This document shows, piece after piece, positions 19,215 through 31,489 of a stretch of 64,000 nucleotides of DNA. The notes under the pieces are model-generated. The model had not been told where the DNA came from. It was given only the letters and a program-made list of their open reading frames with translations, and did no database searches. Source of the stretch: Klebsiella oxytoca NBRC 105695 (GTDB lineage Bacteria; Pseudomonadota; Gammaproteobacteria; Enterobacterales; Enterobacteriaceae); assembly GCF_001598695.1 (NCBI RefSeq), contig NZ_BCZK01000004.1, positions 186,001-250,000 on the forward strand. The letters are read 5' to 3'. How positions within the stretch are numbered: the first letter of the stretch is position 1; each line of letters opens with the position of its first letter. Position numbers and translations under genes: made by a program.

Positions 19215-19239
19215 ACCCGGATAAGCGATTTATCCGGGT
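19215..19239. terminator. Hairpin between convergent ypdB and glk
   Basis: Perfect 10-bp stem (ACCCGGATAA / TTATCCGGGT) with a 5-base loop, placed between two convergent stop codons. No long T-run, so the strength is uncertain. Confidence 0.55.
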
Positions 19240-19250
19240 TAACGTCAGGA

Positions 19251-20216
19251 TTAAAGAACCTGTCCCAGAGTCTGACGCAGGTGGGCTCCGGATCCCAGTA
19301 GCCCCGGATTGTCGTGGACGATCAGATAGACCGGGATATCCTGCACGAAGGCTTTAAACCGACCTTTATCTTCAAAACCGCCGCGAAAACCTGAAGCTTT
19401 AAAGAAATCGAGGAAGCGCGGCACAATGCCGCCAGCGATATACACGCCGCCAAAAGTACCGAGCGTCAGCGCCAGGTTACCGCCAAAGCGGCCCATAATG
19501 ACGCAAAATAGCGATAGCGCGCGACGGCAATCGATGCAGGTATCGGCCAGCGCACGTTCAGTCACATCCTTAGGCTGCAGATTTTCCGGCAGACGCCCGT
19601 CAGATTTAACGATCGCATGATAAAGGTTCACCAATCCGGGCCCTGAAAGTACGCGCTCGGCGGAGACGTGACCCAGCTCGGTACGCAGCTCTTCCAGAAT
19701 AATGCCTTCCTCTTCGCTGTTAGGCGCAAAATCCACGTGCCCGCCCTCTCCCGGCAGGCTCACCCAGCGCTTATCGACATGAACCAGATGAGCAACGCCC
19801 AACCCGGTACCTGCGCCATAGACGGCTATCGGCTTGCCTTCAATCGGCTTCGCGCCGCCAAACTGAATCAGATGTTCGGCTTTCAACATCGGGATCGCCA
19901 TCGACACCGCCGTGAAATCATTAATGATTTCCAGATGCGAGAACCCCAGATTTTTTTTCATCTCGGCGATAGAAAATGCCCAGGTGTGGTTGGTCATCGC
20001 CACCCAATCGCCGGTAATGGGACAGGCGATGGCTATACAGCCGTCCTCAACCTTGACGTTATGCTCTTCCAGATAGACCTGAACAACAGCTTCAAGACTG
20101 GGATAATCGAGCCCGGAATAGGTCTTTGCACGGGAGATCTCCCCGCTTGCCAGATCGCACAACGCCAGACGAGCATTCGTTCCGCCTACGTCCCCTACTA
20201 AAGCAAATTTTGTCAT
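19251..20216 (-). CDS. glk: Glucokinase
   Basis: 321-aa cytoplasmic glucokinase (ATP + glucose to glucose 6-phosphate), same length as E. coli Glk. The phosphate-binding start is [17 protein letters not shown]. The active-site region [16 protein letters not shown] and the glycine-rich [13 protein letters not shown] are intact, as are the glucose-binding region [12 protein letters not shown] and the later glycine block [13 protein letters not shown]. Monocistronic, divergent from yfeO with 262 bp between the two starts. Confidence 0.97.
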   Translation of the reverse strand: MTKFALVGDVGGTNARLALCDLASGEISRAKTYSGLDYPSLEAVVQVYLEEHNVKVEDGCIAIACPITGDWVAMTNHTWAFSIAEMKKNLGFSHLEIINDFTAVSMAIPMLKAEHLIQFGGAKPIEGKPIAVYGAGTGLGVAHLVHVDKRWVSLPGEGGHVDFAPNSEEEGIILEELRTELGHVSAERVLSGPGLVNLYHAIVKSDGRLPENLQPKDVTERALADTCIDCRRALSLFCVIMGRFGGNLALTLGTFGGVYIAGGIVPRFLDFFKASGFRGGFEDKGRFKAFVQDIPVYLIVHDNPGLLGSGAHLRQTLGQVL

Positions 20217-20478
20217 TCCGTTACGGCTCCGCTAAAGTCAAAATAATTCTTTTGGCACACTCTAAATTCATGAAGCGCTAACAACAACGACCAACGCATA
20301 AGCGCCCCTGGTTTAGCGATCTGCGTCACAATTGAACTGAAATTCATGAAAAATTGAGCATCCTGGCGCTTACAATTTTCAGGTTGCATCATTACTTTAT
20401 CGTTTCAGCACCATTTGCGTCGACGCTCTTTACGAGTCCATGCAAATTAGTGCCAAGGATACTCAGAAGGATATTTTC

Positions 20479-23465
<2,987 letters not shown>

Positions 23466-23506
23466 TTACGCGTTCCGGGAGTATACTCGCCGGCAAACAT
23501 TCTTTA

Positions 23507-23522
23507 GTGTAAACGTATACAC
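23507..23522. promoter_or_regulatory. Near-palindromic site between ipdC and the aldo/keto reductase
   Basis: GTGTAAACGTATACAC is a near-perfect 16-bp palindrome 26 bp upstream of the reductase start. A second palindrome, GAGTATACTC, lies at 23479-23488. Either could be an operator for the divergent pair. The regulator is not known; the spacing does not fit the usual TyrR box. Confidence 0.35.
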
Positions 23523-23548
23523 AACCCTGTTTTAAGTGCGGAGGAAGT

Positions 23549-24541
23549 ATGGTTTACCAGGCAAACACCACGCGATATCAAACGATGGAATACCGCCGTT
23601 GCGGTCATAGCGGGCTAAAGCTACCGGCAATTTCTCTTGGGCTTTGGCATAATTTCGGCGACGAAACGCGGGTGGAAACCAGCCGTCAGCTTCTGCGTCA
23701 CGCATTCGATCTCGGCATCACCCATTTCGACCTGGCCAACAACTACGGGCCACCGCCGGGTTCCGCGGAGAGCAATTTTGGTCGCATCCTGAAAGAGGAC
23801 TTCTTGCCCTATCGCGATGAACTGATTATCTCCAGTAAAGCCGGTTACACCATGTGGGACGGCCCCTATGGCGACTGGGGCTCACGCAAATATCTGATTG
23901 CCAGCCTCGACCAAAGCCTTAAACGAATGGGCCTCGACTATGTCGATATTTTCTACCACCACCGTCCCGATCCTGAAACGCCGCTGCAGGAAACCATGCG
24001 CGCGCTGGACCATCTCGTCCGCCAGGGGAAGGCCCTGTACGTTGGATTATCGAATTATCCTCTCGAACAGGCCCGGGAAGCCGTCAATATTCTTAACGAG
24101 CTGGGCACACCGTGTCTGATTCATCAGCCTAAATATTCCATGTTCGAACGCTGGGTCGAGGGGGGCTTACTCGATTTCCTGCAGAGCGCAGGGGTGGGAA
24201 GTATAGCGTTTTCACCGCTTGCCGGCGGCCAGTTAACTAACCGTTATCTGCACGGCATTCCGGCGGATTCCCGCGCCGCCAGCGGCAGTCAATTCCTGCA
24301 ACCGGATCAGCTTACCGAAAGCAAACTGGAAAAGATTCGTCAACTTGACGCACTGGCCGAAGCCCGCGGGCAGAAGCTCTCGCAGATGGCCCTGGCCTGG
24401 GTGCTGCGCGACGAGAAAGTGACTTCGGTATTGATTGGCGCCAGCAAAACCACGCAGCTCGACGATGCGATTGGCATGCTGGAAAACCGCCGTTTCACCG
24501 CCGAAGAACAGGCAACGATTGACGCAATCCTTGCGGTGTAA
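23549..24541 (+). CDS. Aldo/keto reductase of the YghZ (L-glyceraldehyde 3-phosphate reductase) type
   Basis: 330-aa NADPH-dependent reductase of the AKR14/YghZ group. The catalytic tetrad region is visible: Asp and Tyr in THFDLANNYGPPPGSAE, Lys in ELIISSKAGYTMW, His in VDIFYHHRPDPETP. The cofactor-binding C terminus reads SVLIGASKTTQLDDAI. The start at 23549 has GGAGGAAG 5-11 nt upstream. E. coli YghZ ends about 15 residues later, so this protein is slightly shorter. Divergent from ipdC with 176 bp between starts; a link to aldehyde products of ipdC is conceivable but is inference. Confidence 0.9.
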   Translation: MVYQANTTRYQTMEYRRCGHSGLKLPAISLGLWHNFGDETRVETSRQLLRHAFDLGITHFDLANNYGPPPGSAESNFGRILKEDFLPYRDELIISSKAGYTMWDGPYGDWGSRKYLIASLDQSLKRMGLDYVDIFYHHRPDPETPLQETMRALDHLVRQGKALYVGLSNYPLEQAREAVNILNELGTPCLIHQPKYSMFERWVEGGLLDFLQSAGVGSIAFSPLAGGQLTNRYLHGIPADSRAASGSQFLQPDQLTESKLEKIRQLDALAEARGQKLSQMALAWVLRDEKVTSVLIGASKTTQLDDAIGMLENRRFTAEEQATIDAILAV

Positions 24542-24671
24542 ATTCATTTTTACTTTAGCAAAAAGTGCTCTCACTGGCGATTTAGGAGTTCCTCCGATGC
24601 GACGGGGCTTTACTGCCCCGTAATATCGGGTTAACAGGCCGACAACGGCCCCGATCGTGAAGGAGAAGAGT

Positions 24672-25019
24672 ATGTTCAGGTCACTGATTTTGGCTGCAGT
24701 GCTTCTGGCTTCAGCGCCATTGGTCGCTAACGCTGGTGAAATCACCCTGTTGCCATCAATAAAATTACAAATTGGCGATCGCGACAATTATGGTAACTAC
24801 TGGGACGGTGGCGGCTGGCGCGACCGTGATTACTGGCGTAAACACTATGAATGGCGCGATAACCGCTGGCGTCGTCACGATAACGGCTGGCATCGCGGCT
24901 GGGATAAAGGTAAAGCCTACGAACGCGGCTATCGCGAAGGCTGGAAAGATCGCGACGACCGACGCGGCGGCTGGGGACGAGGCCATGGCGGCCGCGGCCA
25001 TGGTCACGGGCATCATTAA
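24672..25019 (+). CDS. ypeC: YpeC, DUF2502 periplasmic protein
   Basis: 115-aa secreted protein like E. coli YpeC. Signal peptide 1-21 ([12 protein letters not shown]...ANAG), then the conserved [20 protein letters not shown]. The rest is very rich in Trp, Arg, Asp, Gly and His ([18 protein letters not shown]), ending in a Gly/His tail that could bind metal. The start at 24672 follows GGAGAAG; an upstream in-frame ATG at 24657 would add MKEKS. Function unknown. Between the reductase and convergent mntH, as in E. coli it neighbours mntH. Confidence 0.9.
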   Translation: MFRSLILAAVLLASAPLVANAGEITLLPSIKLQIGDRDNYGNYWDGGGWRDRDYWRKHYEWRDNRWRRHDNGWHRGWDKGKAYERGYREGWKDRDDRRGGWGRGHGGRGHGHGHH

Positions 25020-25023
25020 TCGC

Positions 25024-25051
25024 AAAAGGGAGCCATCCGGCTCCCTTTTTT
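25024..25051 (+). terminator. Terminator after ypeC, also facing mntH
   Basis: GGGAGCC-ATCC-GGCTCCC stem with AAAA before and TTTTTT after, 5 bp past the ypeC stop. The A-run on the other side lets it serve the convergent mntH transcript too. Confidence 0.88.
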
Positions 25052-25061
25052 AATTACCTGC

Positions 25062-26297
25062 TTAACCGACCAGCGTTCCAACAATCAGCCAGCCGTTGAG
25101 CACCACAACCACCGCGACAATCGCCCACCCCAGCACTTTCACCCACCGGGAATTAACCAGATCCCCCATCAGCCGCGCATTGCTGGTAAAGATGAGCAGC
25201 GGCACCAGCGCCAGGGCGATACCGAAGCTCAGCAAGACCTGGCTCATCACCAGAATACGCGTCGGATCAAGCCCCATCAAAATCACAATGAATGAAGGCA
25301 GCATGGTAATGGCCCGACGAAACCACAGCGGAATATGAAAGCGAATAAAACCCTGCATTACGACCTGCCCCGCCAGGGTGCCTACAACCGTGGAGGATAA
25401 ACCGGCGGCGACCAGGCTCAGCCCAAAGATGGTGGCTGCCGCGTGGCTCAACAACGGCTCCAGCGTCAGATAGGCCTGATCGAGATCGGCAACGCCGGTG
25501 TGACCATTGAAATGGAAGGCCGCGGCGGCGGTCGCCATCATGGCCAGGTTAACAAAACCTGCGATGGTCATAGCGATGGCAACATCCCAGCGCGTGGCGT
25601 TATAGCGCTCTTTGCGCGTCCCCCCGTGCAGGTGCTGAGTGAGCGACGAGTGTAAATAGATAACATGCGGCATGATGGTCGCCCCCAATACCCCGGCGGC
25701 AAGGAATACCGCTTCGCTGGTTGGCAGAGACGGTACGAGCATGCCTTTCGCCAGCGGCGCCAGCGCCGGCTGGGAGAAGATAAGTTCAACGACATAAGCC
25801 GCCGCAACAAACAGCAGCAGTCCGCCGATGACTTTTTCCAGCGGTTTTTGTCCGCGGCGCTGTAGCATCAGGATCAGGAACGTCGCGATCCCCGTCAATA
25901 CCGCGCCCTGCAGCAATGACACGCCGAGCACCAGCTTAAATCCAATGGCTGCGCCAATAAACTCTGCAAGGTCGGTCGCCATAGCGATAATTTCCGCCTG
26001 CACCCAGTAAAACCACACCACCGGACGCGGGTAGTGGTCGCGAATTTGCTCTGCCAGATTTTTACCGGTAGCGATACCCAGCTTCGCCGACATCACCTGA
26101 ATCAGCATCGCCATCAGATTTGCCCACACGACCACCCATAGCAGTTGGTAGCCAAAGCTGGCGCCGGCCTGGATGTTAGTAGCGAAATTACCCGGATCGA
26201 TATAGCCAATGGCAGCAATGAACGCAGGCCCCATCAGGGCGAGCTTAATCTTGCGCGCTGCGCGACCGCTGCTATTCTCAACGCGACTGTTTGTCAT
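25062..26297 (-). CDS. mntH: Proton-coupled manganese transporter MntH (Nramp)
   Basis: 411-aa inner-membrane Nramp transporter importing Mn(II), and other divalent metals, with protons. The family metal-binding signature [12 protein letters not shown] lies in the first helix. The sixth-helix metal-site motif appears in [16 protein letters not shown]. About eleven hydrophobic segments; length matches E. coli MntH (412). Upstream is an MntR box and a Fur-like site, consistent with repression by manganese and iron. Monocistronic, convergent with ypeC. Confidence 0.96.
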   Translation of the reverse strand: MTNSRVENSSGRAARKIKLALMGPAFIAAIGYIDPGNFATNIQAGASFGYQLLWVVVWANLMAMLIQVMSAKLGIATGKNLAEQIRDHYPRPVVWFYWVQAEIIAMATDLAEFIGAAIGFKLVLGVSLLQGAVLTGIATFLILMLQRRGQKPLEKVIGGLLLFVAAAYVVELIFSQPALAPLAKGMLVPSLPTSEAVFLAAGVLGATIMPHVIYLHSSLTQHLHGGTRKERYNATRWDVAIAMTIAGFVNLAMMATAAAAFHFNGHTGVADLDQAYLTLEPLLSHAAATIFGLSLVAAGLSSTVVGTLAGQVVMQGFIRFHIPLWFRRAITMLPSFIVILMGLDPTRILVMSQVLLSFGIALALVPLLIFTSNARLMGDLVNSRWVKVLGWAIVAVVVVLNGWLIVGTLVG

Positions 26298-26310
26298 TTT
26301 CTGCCTCTGG

Positions 26311-26332
26311 AAATATAGCCTTTGCTATGTTT
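26311..26332. promoter_or_regulatory. MntR operator of mntH
   Basis: AAATATAGCCTTTGCTATGTTT matches the enterobacterial MntR palindrome (AAACATAGC-N4-GCTATGTTT) except for one change in the left arm. It sits 14 bp upstream of the mntH start codon, where it would overlap the transcript start region. Confidence 0.8.
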
Positions 26333-26346
26333 TATGCTATCAAAAT

Positions 26347-26365
26347 GCGAATGATTATCAAGTTC
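26347..26365. promoter_or_regulatory. Possible Fur box of mntH
   Basis: GCGAATGATTATCAAGTTC matches about 12 of 19 positions of the Fur consensus. A second AT-rich GATGATAATGATTGC follows at 26375. mntH is Fur-repressed in E. coli, which supports the call. Confidence 0.45.
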
Positions 26366-26643
26366 ATTTAGAGCGATGATAATGATTGCTGTGATAGGGG
26401 GGAACGATAGCAGGTCAGTAACTTAAAACCGGGGAACTGATAAATTCTCTTAATCAGTCATCAGAATAGTACAACAGCGCAACTTTTAAAACTTTTACGT
26501 AACATAACAAAAATGCATGGTTGATCACTATTTTTGCCATTAGTCACATATCCTTGCAATAGTGTGTGCTGGCTCTCGTTTTCTTTGCGCTTGTTACATA
26601 GAATGTGCACAGAAATTTAACCTGCCTCATATTTGGAGCAAAT

Positions 26644-27846
26644 ATGGACCGCGTCTTGCACTTTATTCTCGCGATCGTAGTGGTGGCTATTCTGGCCCTG
26701 TTGGTCAGCCACAACCGTAAGCAGATTCGTATTCGTTATGTCATTCAGCTGCTTGTCATTGAAGTGCTGCTGGCCTGGTTCTTCCTGAACTCTGACATTG
26801 GTCTGGGTTTTGTGAAGGGCTTCTCCGAGATGTTCGAAAAACTCCTCGGCTTTGCCAATGAAGGGACAAACTTTGTCTTCGGCAACATGAACGACAAAGG
26901 CCTGGCTTTCTTCTTCCTGAAAGTTCTGTGCCCTATCGTCTTCATTTCCGCGCTGATTGGTATTTTGCAGCATATTCGTATTCTGCCTATCGTCATTCGC
27001 GCGATCGGTACCGTACTGTCCAAAATCAACGGTATGGGCAAGCTGGAATCCTTTAACGCAGTCAGCTCGCTGATTCTGGGTCAGTCTGAAAACTTCATCG
27101 CGTATAAAGATATTCTTGGCAAAATGTCCCGCAACCGCATGTACACCATGGCTGCGACCGCGATGTCTACGGTATCCATGTCTATCGTAGGTGCGTACAT
27201 GACCATGCTGCAGCCGAAATACGTTGTTGCGGCGCTGGTACTCAACATGTTCAGTACCTTTATCGTTCTGTCGCTGATTAACCCGTATCGCGTTGACGAA
27301 AGCGAAGAAAATCTGCAGATGTCTAATCTGCATGAAGGCCAAAGCTTCTTCGAAATGCTGGGTGAATATATCCTGGCGGGCTTTAAGGTGGCGATTATCG
27401 TCGCCGCCATGCTGATTGGCTTTATTGCCCTGATCTCCGCGCTGAACGCCCTGTTCGCCACCGTTACCGGCTGGTTTGGCTATAGCATCTCCTTCCAGGG
27501 GATCCTCGGCTATATCTTCTATCCGGTGGCGTGGGTCATGGGCGTACCGGCAGGCGAAGCGCTGCAGGTAGGTAGTATTATGGCAACCAAGCTGGTTTCT
27601 AACGAATTCGTCGCCATGATGGATCTGCAGAAAGTGGCCGCCACGCTCTCACCGCGTGCGGAAGGTATCATCTCTATCTTCCTGGTCTCCTTCGCTAACT
27701 TCTCATCTATCGGCATTATCGCTGGCGCAATTAAAGGCCTGAACGAAGAGCAAGGTAACGTGGTTTCTCGCTTCGGCCTGAAGCTGGTTTACGGTTCTAC
27801 TCTGGTGAGCGTGCTTTCTGCGTCTATCGCCGCGCTGGTACTGTAA
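26644..27846 (+). CDS. nupC: Nucleoside:proton symporter NupC
   Basis: 400-aa concentrative nucleoside transporter for pyrimidine nucleosides and adenosine in the inner membrane. Length equals E. coli NupC. The start MDRVLHF at 26644 is preceded by GGAG. Conserved transport-site segments are readable: [34 protein letters not shown] and [15 protein letters not shown]. The 250 bp upstream is AT-rich and in E. coli contains CRP/CytR sites; I cannot assign them with certainty here. Divergent from mntH. Confidence 0.96.
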   Translation: MDRVLHFILAIVVVAILALLVSHNRKQIRIRYVIQLLVIEVLLAWFFLNSDIGLGFVKGFSEMFEKLLGFANEGTNFVFGNMNDKGLAFFFLKVLCPIVFISALIGILQHIRILPIVIRAIGTVLSKINGMGKLESFNAVSSLILGQSENFIAYKDILGKMSRNRMYTMAATAMSTVSMSIVGAYMTMLQPKYVVAALVLNMFSTFIVLSLINPYRVDESEENLQMSNLHEGQSFFEMLGEYILAGFKVAIIVAAMLIGFIALISALNALFATVTGWFGYSISFQGILGYIFYPVAWVMGVPAGEALQVGSIMATKLVSNEFVAMMDLQKVAATLSPRAEGIISIFLVSFANFSSIGIIAGAIKGLNEEQGNVVSRFGLKLVYGSTLVSVLSASIAALVL

Positions 27847-27864
27847 TCCCTCTTCGCTAGAGAG

Positions 27865-27890
27865 AAAGCCGGGCAAGTCCCGGCTTTTTT
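27865..27890. terminator. Terminator between nupC and pdeA
   Basis: AAAGCCGGG-CAAGT-CCCGGCTTT stem-loop followed by TTT, 18 bp after nupC and touching the convergent pdeA stop. Confidence 0.85.
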
Positions 27891-30069
27891 ACGTCCGCAG
27901 CTCGCTCAGCGGCTGCGGTTTACCTACCAGATACCCCTGGAGGTAATCGACCCCTAGCTGAAGAAGTTTTTCCCGCTGCTCCGGCGTTTCAACGTATTCC
28001 GCCACCACCTTCATCTTTTTAACCTTAGCCATTTCGATAATCGATTTGACCATAATGGCGTCCAGCGGATCGGTTTCGATATCCCGCACGAAGCAACCGT
28101 CAATTTTTAAAATATCGGCCTGCAGGCTTTTCAGCCGCTCATAGTTAGCGTAGCCGGTGCCAAAATCATCGATAGCGATAGCGCAGCCGAATTCTCGCAG
28201 CTGCTGTATGTTATGCATGCTGGTTTCCACATCGGAAAACGCCTGCTCTTCGGTGACTTCAATCGTAATCGCCTCCGCCGACAGGTTATAGCGTTTAAAA
28301 AGCGAGATAATTTGCGTCGCGCTATCCTTTTGCATCAGCGTATAGGGCAGTAGATTCACGGAGAAGTGCTGCCCTTGATGGTGCCTGAGCGAGCTGAACA
28401 GCGTTTCCAGTACCTGCATATCAAAGCGCTGGCTCAGATTAAACTGCGCGATCGGCGGAATAAACTTATCGGGCGTAATGATGTTATTACCGCAGCGCAT
28501 ACGGCAAAGAACTTCGTAGTATCCCTTTCCTGCGGCATCGCGGATGGGCTGGGCATACAGTACCAGACCGCGCTCGTTAAGCGCCTGCTTAATCTGCGCC
28601 AGCAGCCGGACCTGTTCGCTTGTTTGATCGGAAATCTGTTCCTGAGCGGCGTCAAGCGCTAACACGCGACGAGCCGCGCCGGCCTGCTCCGATAGCCAGC
28701 TAAGCTGACCAAGCATCGGGTGAATATCCGATTCGGTACCGCTATAGCCTCCCCACGATGCGCCAAACTCGAGATCCAACGTCTGGTTGTTCCAGCTGAA
28801 CTTTTTATGGTTAAGCGTGGAAACGATATGATTTAAACGCGCCTCAGGTTCAGGGCCGTTTAGCACCAGCAATAGCTCGCTGCCGGGAAGCTGAAAAATC
28901 CGCTCTCCCTGAGACAATAGCGGCTGTAGCTTACAGGCGATTTGCCGTTTGCTCTCTACTCTCATCATCATGCCGTAATGGCGGCTAAGGAAATCCAGAT
29001 TCTGTATTCGCAGGCTGCTTATAGCAACCGCGGGGTTACGCTGCAGATGACTCTCCAGCGCACGCAAATTGGGCAAACCGGTTAGCGGATCTTCTTCCGC
29101 CTGGTCTCGCCATCTGAACTTCATTCTTTCACTGCGCGCGTAGATATCCGCCATATAAAACAGACAGATAGTGAAACAAATTAGCACCGAAAGCACAAAT
29201 GACAGGGAATATTCACTTTGTACCCCATGCAAAAAATTCTGGTTATAGGCCACGAGTAAAAATGCTGAAACGGACCACGAAATGCGAATCAGCGTATGCG
29301 CCAGACGACTAATACCAATAAAGTACAAAATGAAAATAAGAGGAACTAAATAACCAGCAATAAAAACAGAATCATAAGGCGTACATAGCACCAGTAATAT
29401 TGCCGCCAGCGCTACAAACCAGTACAGCGTAAATACTCGCTGCTCGCGCACTTGCCATGAATGACAAAGATTGCGCCAGAATACTCGCGCATATCGCGGA
29501 CTGATAATGATCCGCAACGGATAATAAAAGAAGGTCGTAAAAATTAACGCAGCGCTAATCAGGCTCTGTATATCGATAACGGTGTAGATAACCGACATAT
29601 TGCCGAAATAGCTGGAAATCGCCAGCGGAAACGAAAAGAAGCGCCCCGCCAGATACATTGTGATCTTGAGCAGAATTGGCGCGAAGAAACCGCCCCAGAA
29701 AACCCTCACGCCCATATGTTTCGCCGTCAGCCCGGCGCGCCAGCGCCTTCCAAGCTGATAACGGACAATAGCGCAGGAGAGGAATACCGAGAAGAGCTGG
29801 CAAAAAAGCAGGATGACCGCCTGAGTGAAGGTCAGATCGATTATCCAGGAATTGGTAATCGCAAACGCGATTACCAATGGAGCAACGGCATAGCGGCCAA
29901 AAATAAAAAGCACAGCATACATTAAGCTCAACGGCAGCCATGCCAGATAAATTTGATTTCCGTCAATAATAGTTTGAGGAGAAATAAATCTGGACAGCGG
30001 AATGGCTATAAAGCAGACCAGAAGGGCCAGCAGAGTTTTTTTGATCTTAATGTTAAAATGATCAATCAT
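27889..30069 (-). CDS. pdeA: c-di-GMP phosphodiesterase PdeA (YfeA)
   Basis: 726-aa membrane protein orthologous to E. coli YfeA. Residues 1-300 contain eight to ten hydrophobic helices of a MASE1-type sensor. A degenerate GGDEF domain follows (EEDPLTGLPNLRALESHLQR; no GGDEF signature is visible). The C-terminal EAL domain keeps the key motifs: EVL in YYEVLCRMR, ITIEVTEEQAF, AIDDFGTGYANYERLK, ADILKIDG, VVAEYVET and YLQGYLVGKP. It is therefore expected to hydrolyse c-di-GMP, a signal for biofilm and fimbrial control. The input signal is unknown. Monocistronic. Confidence 0.92.
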   Translation of the reverse strand: MIDHFNIKIKKTLLALLVCFIAIPLSRFISPQTIIDGNQIYLAWLPLSLMYAVLFIFGRYAVAPLVIAFAITNSWIIDLTFTQAVILLFCQLFSVFLSCAIVRYQLGRRWRAGLTAKHMGVRVFWGGFFAPILLKITMYLAGRFFSFPLAISSYFGNMSVIYTVIDIQSLISAALIFTTFFYYPLRIIISPRYARVFWRNLCHSWQVREQRVFTLYWFVALAAILLVLCTPYDSVFIAGYLVPLIFILYFIGISRLAHTLIRISWSVSAFLLVAYNQNFLHGVQSEYSLSFVLSVLICFTICLFYMADIYARSERMKFRWRDQAEEDPLTGLPNLRALESHLQRNPAVAISSLRIQNLDFLSRHYGMMMRVESKRQIACKLQPLLSQGERIFQLPGSELLLVLNGPEPEARLNHIVSTLNHKKFSWNNQTLDLEFGASWGGYSGTESDIHPMLGQLSWLSEQAGAARRVLALDAAQEQISDQTSEQVRLLAQIKQALNERGLVLYAQPIRDAAGKGYYEVLCRMRCGNNIITPDKFIPPIAQFNLSQRFDMQVLETLFSSLRHHQGQHFSVNLLPYTLMQKDSATQIISLFKRYNLSAEAITIEVTEEQAFSDVETSMHNIQQLREFGCAIAIDDFGTGYANYERLKSLQADILKIDGCFVRDIETDPLDAIMVKSIIEMAKVKKMKVVAEYVETPEQREKLLQLGVDYLQGYLVGKPQPLSELRT

Positions 30070-30230
30070 TATTGTTAATTAAAACTCCTGCGGCAACAAA
30101 TATATTTAGGCAGCAAATATTATGTTGCTTAATAAAGGCAGGCAAGATTTTAAATAGTGAAAAAATCTGAAATTACTTAACGCGGAGATTTACTGACTTA
30201 TTCGGAAAGTACTTTACATTTCCCTGATAA

Positions 30231-30259
30231 AAACAAAAACCCCCGCCGCAGCGAGGGTT
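30231..30259 (-). terminator. Terminator of the tRNA-Ala operon
   Basis: On the minus strand ACCCTCGC-TGC-GGCGGGGGT followed by TTTTGTTTTT, about 8 bp downstream of the second tRNA-Ala gene. Confidence 0.85.
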
Positions 30260-30266
30260 CGGAATT

Positions 30267-30342
<76 letters not shown>

Positions 30343-30383
30343 ACAGGACCTCTTTACGAACCAAATCTGCTGGGTGCAGGATT

Positions 30384-30459
<76 letters not shown>

Positions 30460-30678
30460 GTAACGTAAAGCGTGTCGTGTTGACGGGCGGCATAATATGA
30501 ATTCCTTCGTCAGGTGTCAACGGCAAAATGAATCCCCGCAATTTGATCGCTGAAAAAGCAGGCAAACGGCTGACATTGCGAGCCTTATCGCAGCCAGAAG
30601 CTAAACATGTCACTCTTTCCTGTAAAAGGATGCTATAACATGTGCAACTAATTCCCACATATTTACTCAGGAAATAGT

Positions 30679-31032
30679 ATGCTCAAGGAACGAATGACAC
30701 CTGAAGAAATAGCGCATCTGACTGGCTTCAGTCGGCAAACCATAAACAAATGGGTACGTAAAGAGGGGTGGCAAACCTCCCCGCGCCCCGGCGTTCAGGG
30801 CGGTAAAGCGCGCCTCGTACATGTCAATGAGCAGGTTCGCGAATTCATACGCAGCGCGCAGCGCGTGGCCGAAAACCCGGTCCCCTACTCCGCAACGGAT
30901 AACGAACTGGAATCTCTGCTTCTTACGCTGTGCAAAGAGATGACGCCGGGTGAGCAAAAGTTGCTGATGTCGCTGCTGTTGCGTGAAGGGATCACCGGAT
31001 TACTCAACCGACTGGGTATCCGCGATCGGTGA
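30679..31032 (+). CDS. yfeC: YfeC, helix-turn-helix DNA-binding protein
   Basis: 117-aa small protein with an N-terminal DNA-binding fold (MTPEEIAHLTGFSRQTINKW, then GWQTSPRPGVQGGKARLVHV) and a C-terminal helical part (EMTPGEQKLLMSLLLREGIT). Same domain layout as the adjacent YfeD, so the two arose by duplication. In E. coli they are predicted regulators between alaX and gltX; yfeC has been linked to control of extracellular DNA. Targets are unknown. ATG with AGGAAA 8 nt upstream. Confidence 0.88.
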   Translation: MLKERMTPEEIAHLTGFSRQTINKWVRKEGWQTSPRPGVQGGKARLVHVNEQVREFIRSAQRVAENPVPYSATDNELESLLLTLCKEMTPGEQKLLMSLLLREGITGLLNRLGIRDR

Positions 31033-31036
31033 AAGC

Positions 31037-31429
31037 ATGATGAAACTTAAAGATAAAATGACGCCAGCGGAGCTCGCCGAGAGTCTTAACCTCGCCCGAC
31101 AAACCATAAACCGCTGGGCCAGAGAACAAAAATGGCGGACGGAACCGATACCCGGGGTCAAAGGGGGGCGCGCTCGTCTTATCGTCATCGACAGGCCGGT
31201 TATCGATTTCCTTGCAAATATTCCGGCGCTACGGCATCTGGCGATAGATAATCAGCTGGCTGAACAGCCCGTCAAATACTTTGTGAATGATGCTGACGCC
31301 ATATGGCGGCAGATTGTCGAAACCATGCACCTGATGACCCCGACCGAACAGTTACACCTGCGCGATCTTCTTGCGCGCGAGGGGATTAGCGGATTTCTCT
31401 CCCGGCTTGGTATTACTGATGCAAAGTAG
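31037..31429 (+). CDS. yfeD: YfeD, helix-turn-helix DNA-binding protein
   Basis: 130-aa paralogue of YfeC: MTPAELAESLNLARQTINRW, then IPGVKGGRARLIVIDRPVID, then a C-terminal SREG-like block (HLRDLLAREGISGFLSRLGI). I start it at 31037 (MMKLKDKM), 4 bp after the yfeC stop. The alternative ATG at 31040 is equally possible, and the longer frame from 30983 overlaps yfeC. Length matches E. coli YfeD (130). Predicted transcription regulator of unknown targets. Confidence 0.87.
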   Translation: MMKLKDKMTPAELAESLNLARQTINRWAREQKWRTEPIPGVKGGRARLIVIDRPVIDFLANIPALRHLAIDNQLAEQPVKYFVNDADAIWRQIVETMHLMTPTEQLHLRDLLAREGISGFLSRLGITDAK

Positions 31430-31438
31430 CAGGCAAAA

Positions 31439-31470
31439 AAAACGGCGGGGTTAGCTATCCCCGCCGTTTT
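31439..31470. terminator. Terminator between yfeD and gltX
   Basis: ACGGCGGGG / CCCCGCCGT stem with an 8-base loop, preceded by A8 and followed by TTTT; placed between two convergent genes and able to serve both. Confidence 0.85.
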
Positions 31471-31489
31471 GCAATGTCTGTTTCAAGTA

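Noticed and set aside
23507..23522. TyrR box for ipdC
   Set aside because: TyrR sites are TGTAAA-N6-TTTACA over 18 bp; the palindrome here is shorter with a different right arm, so I leave the factor open.
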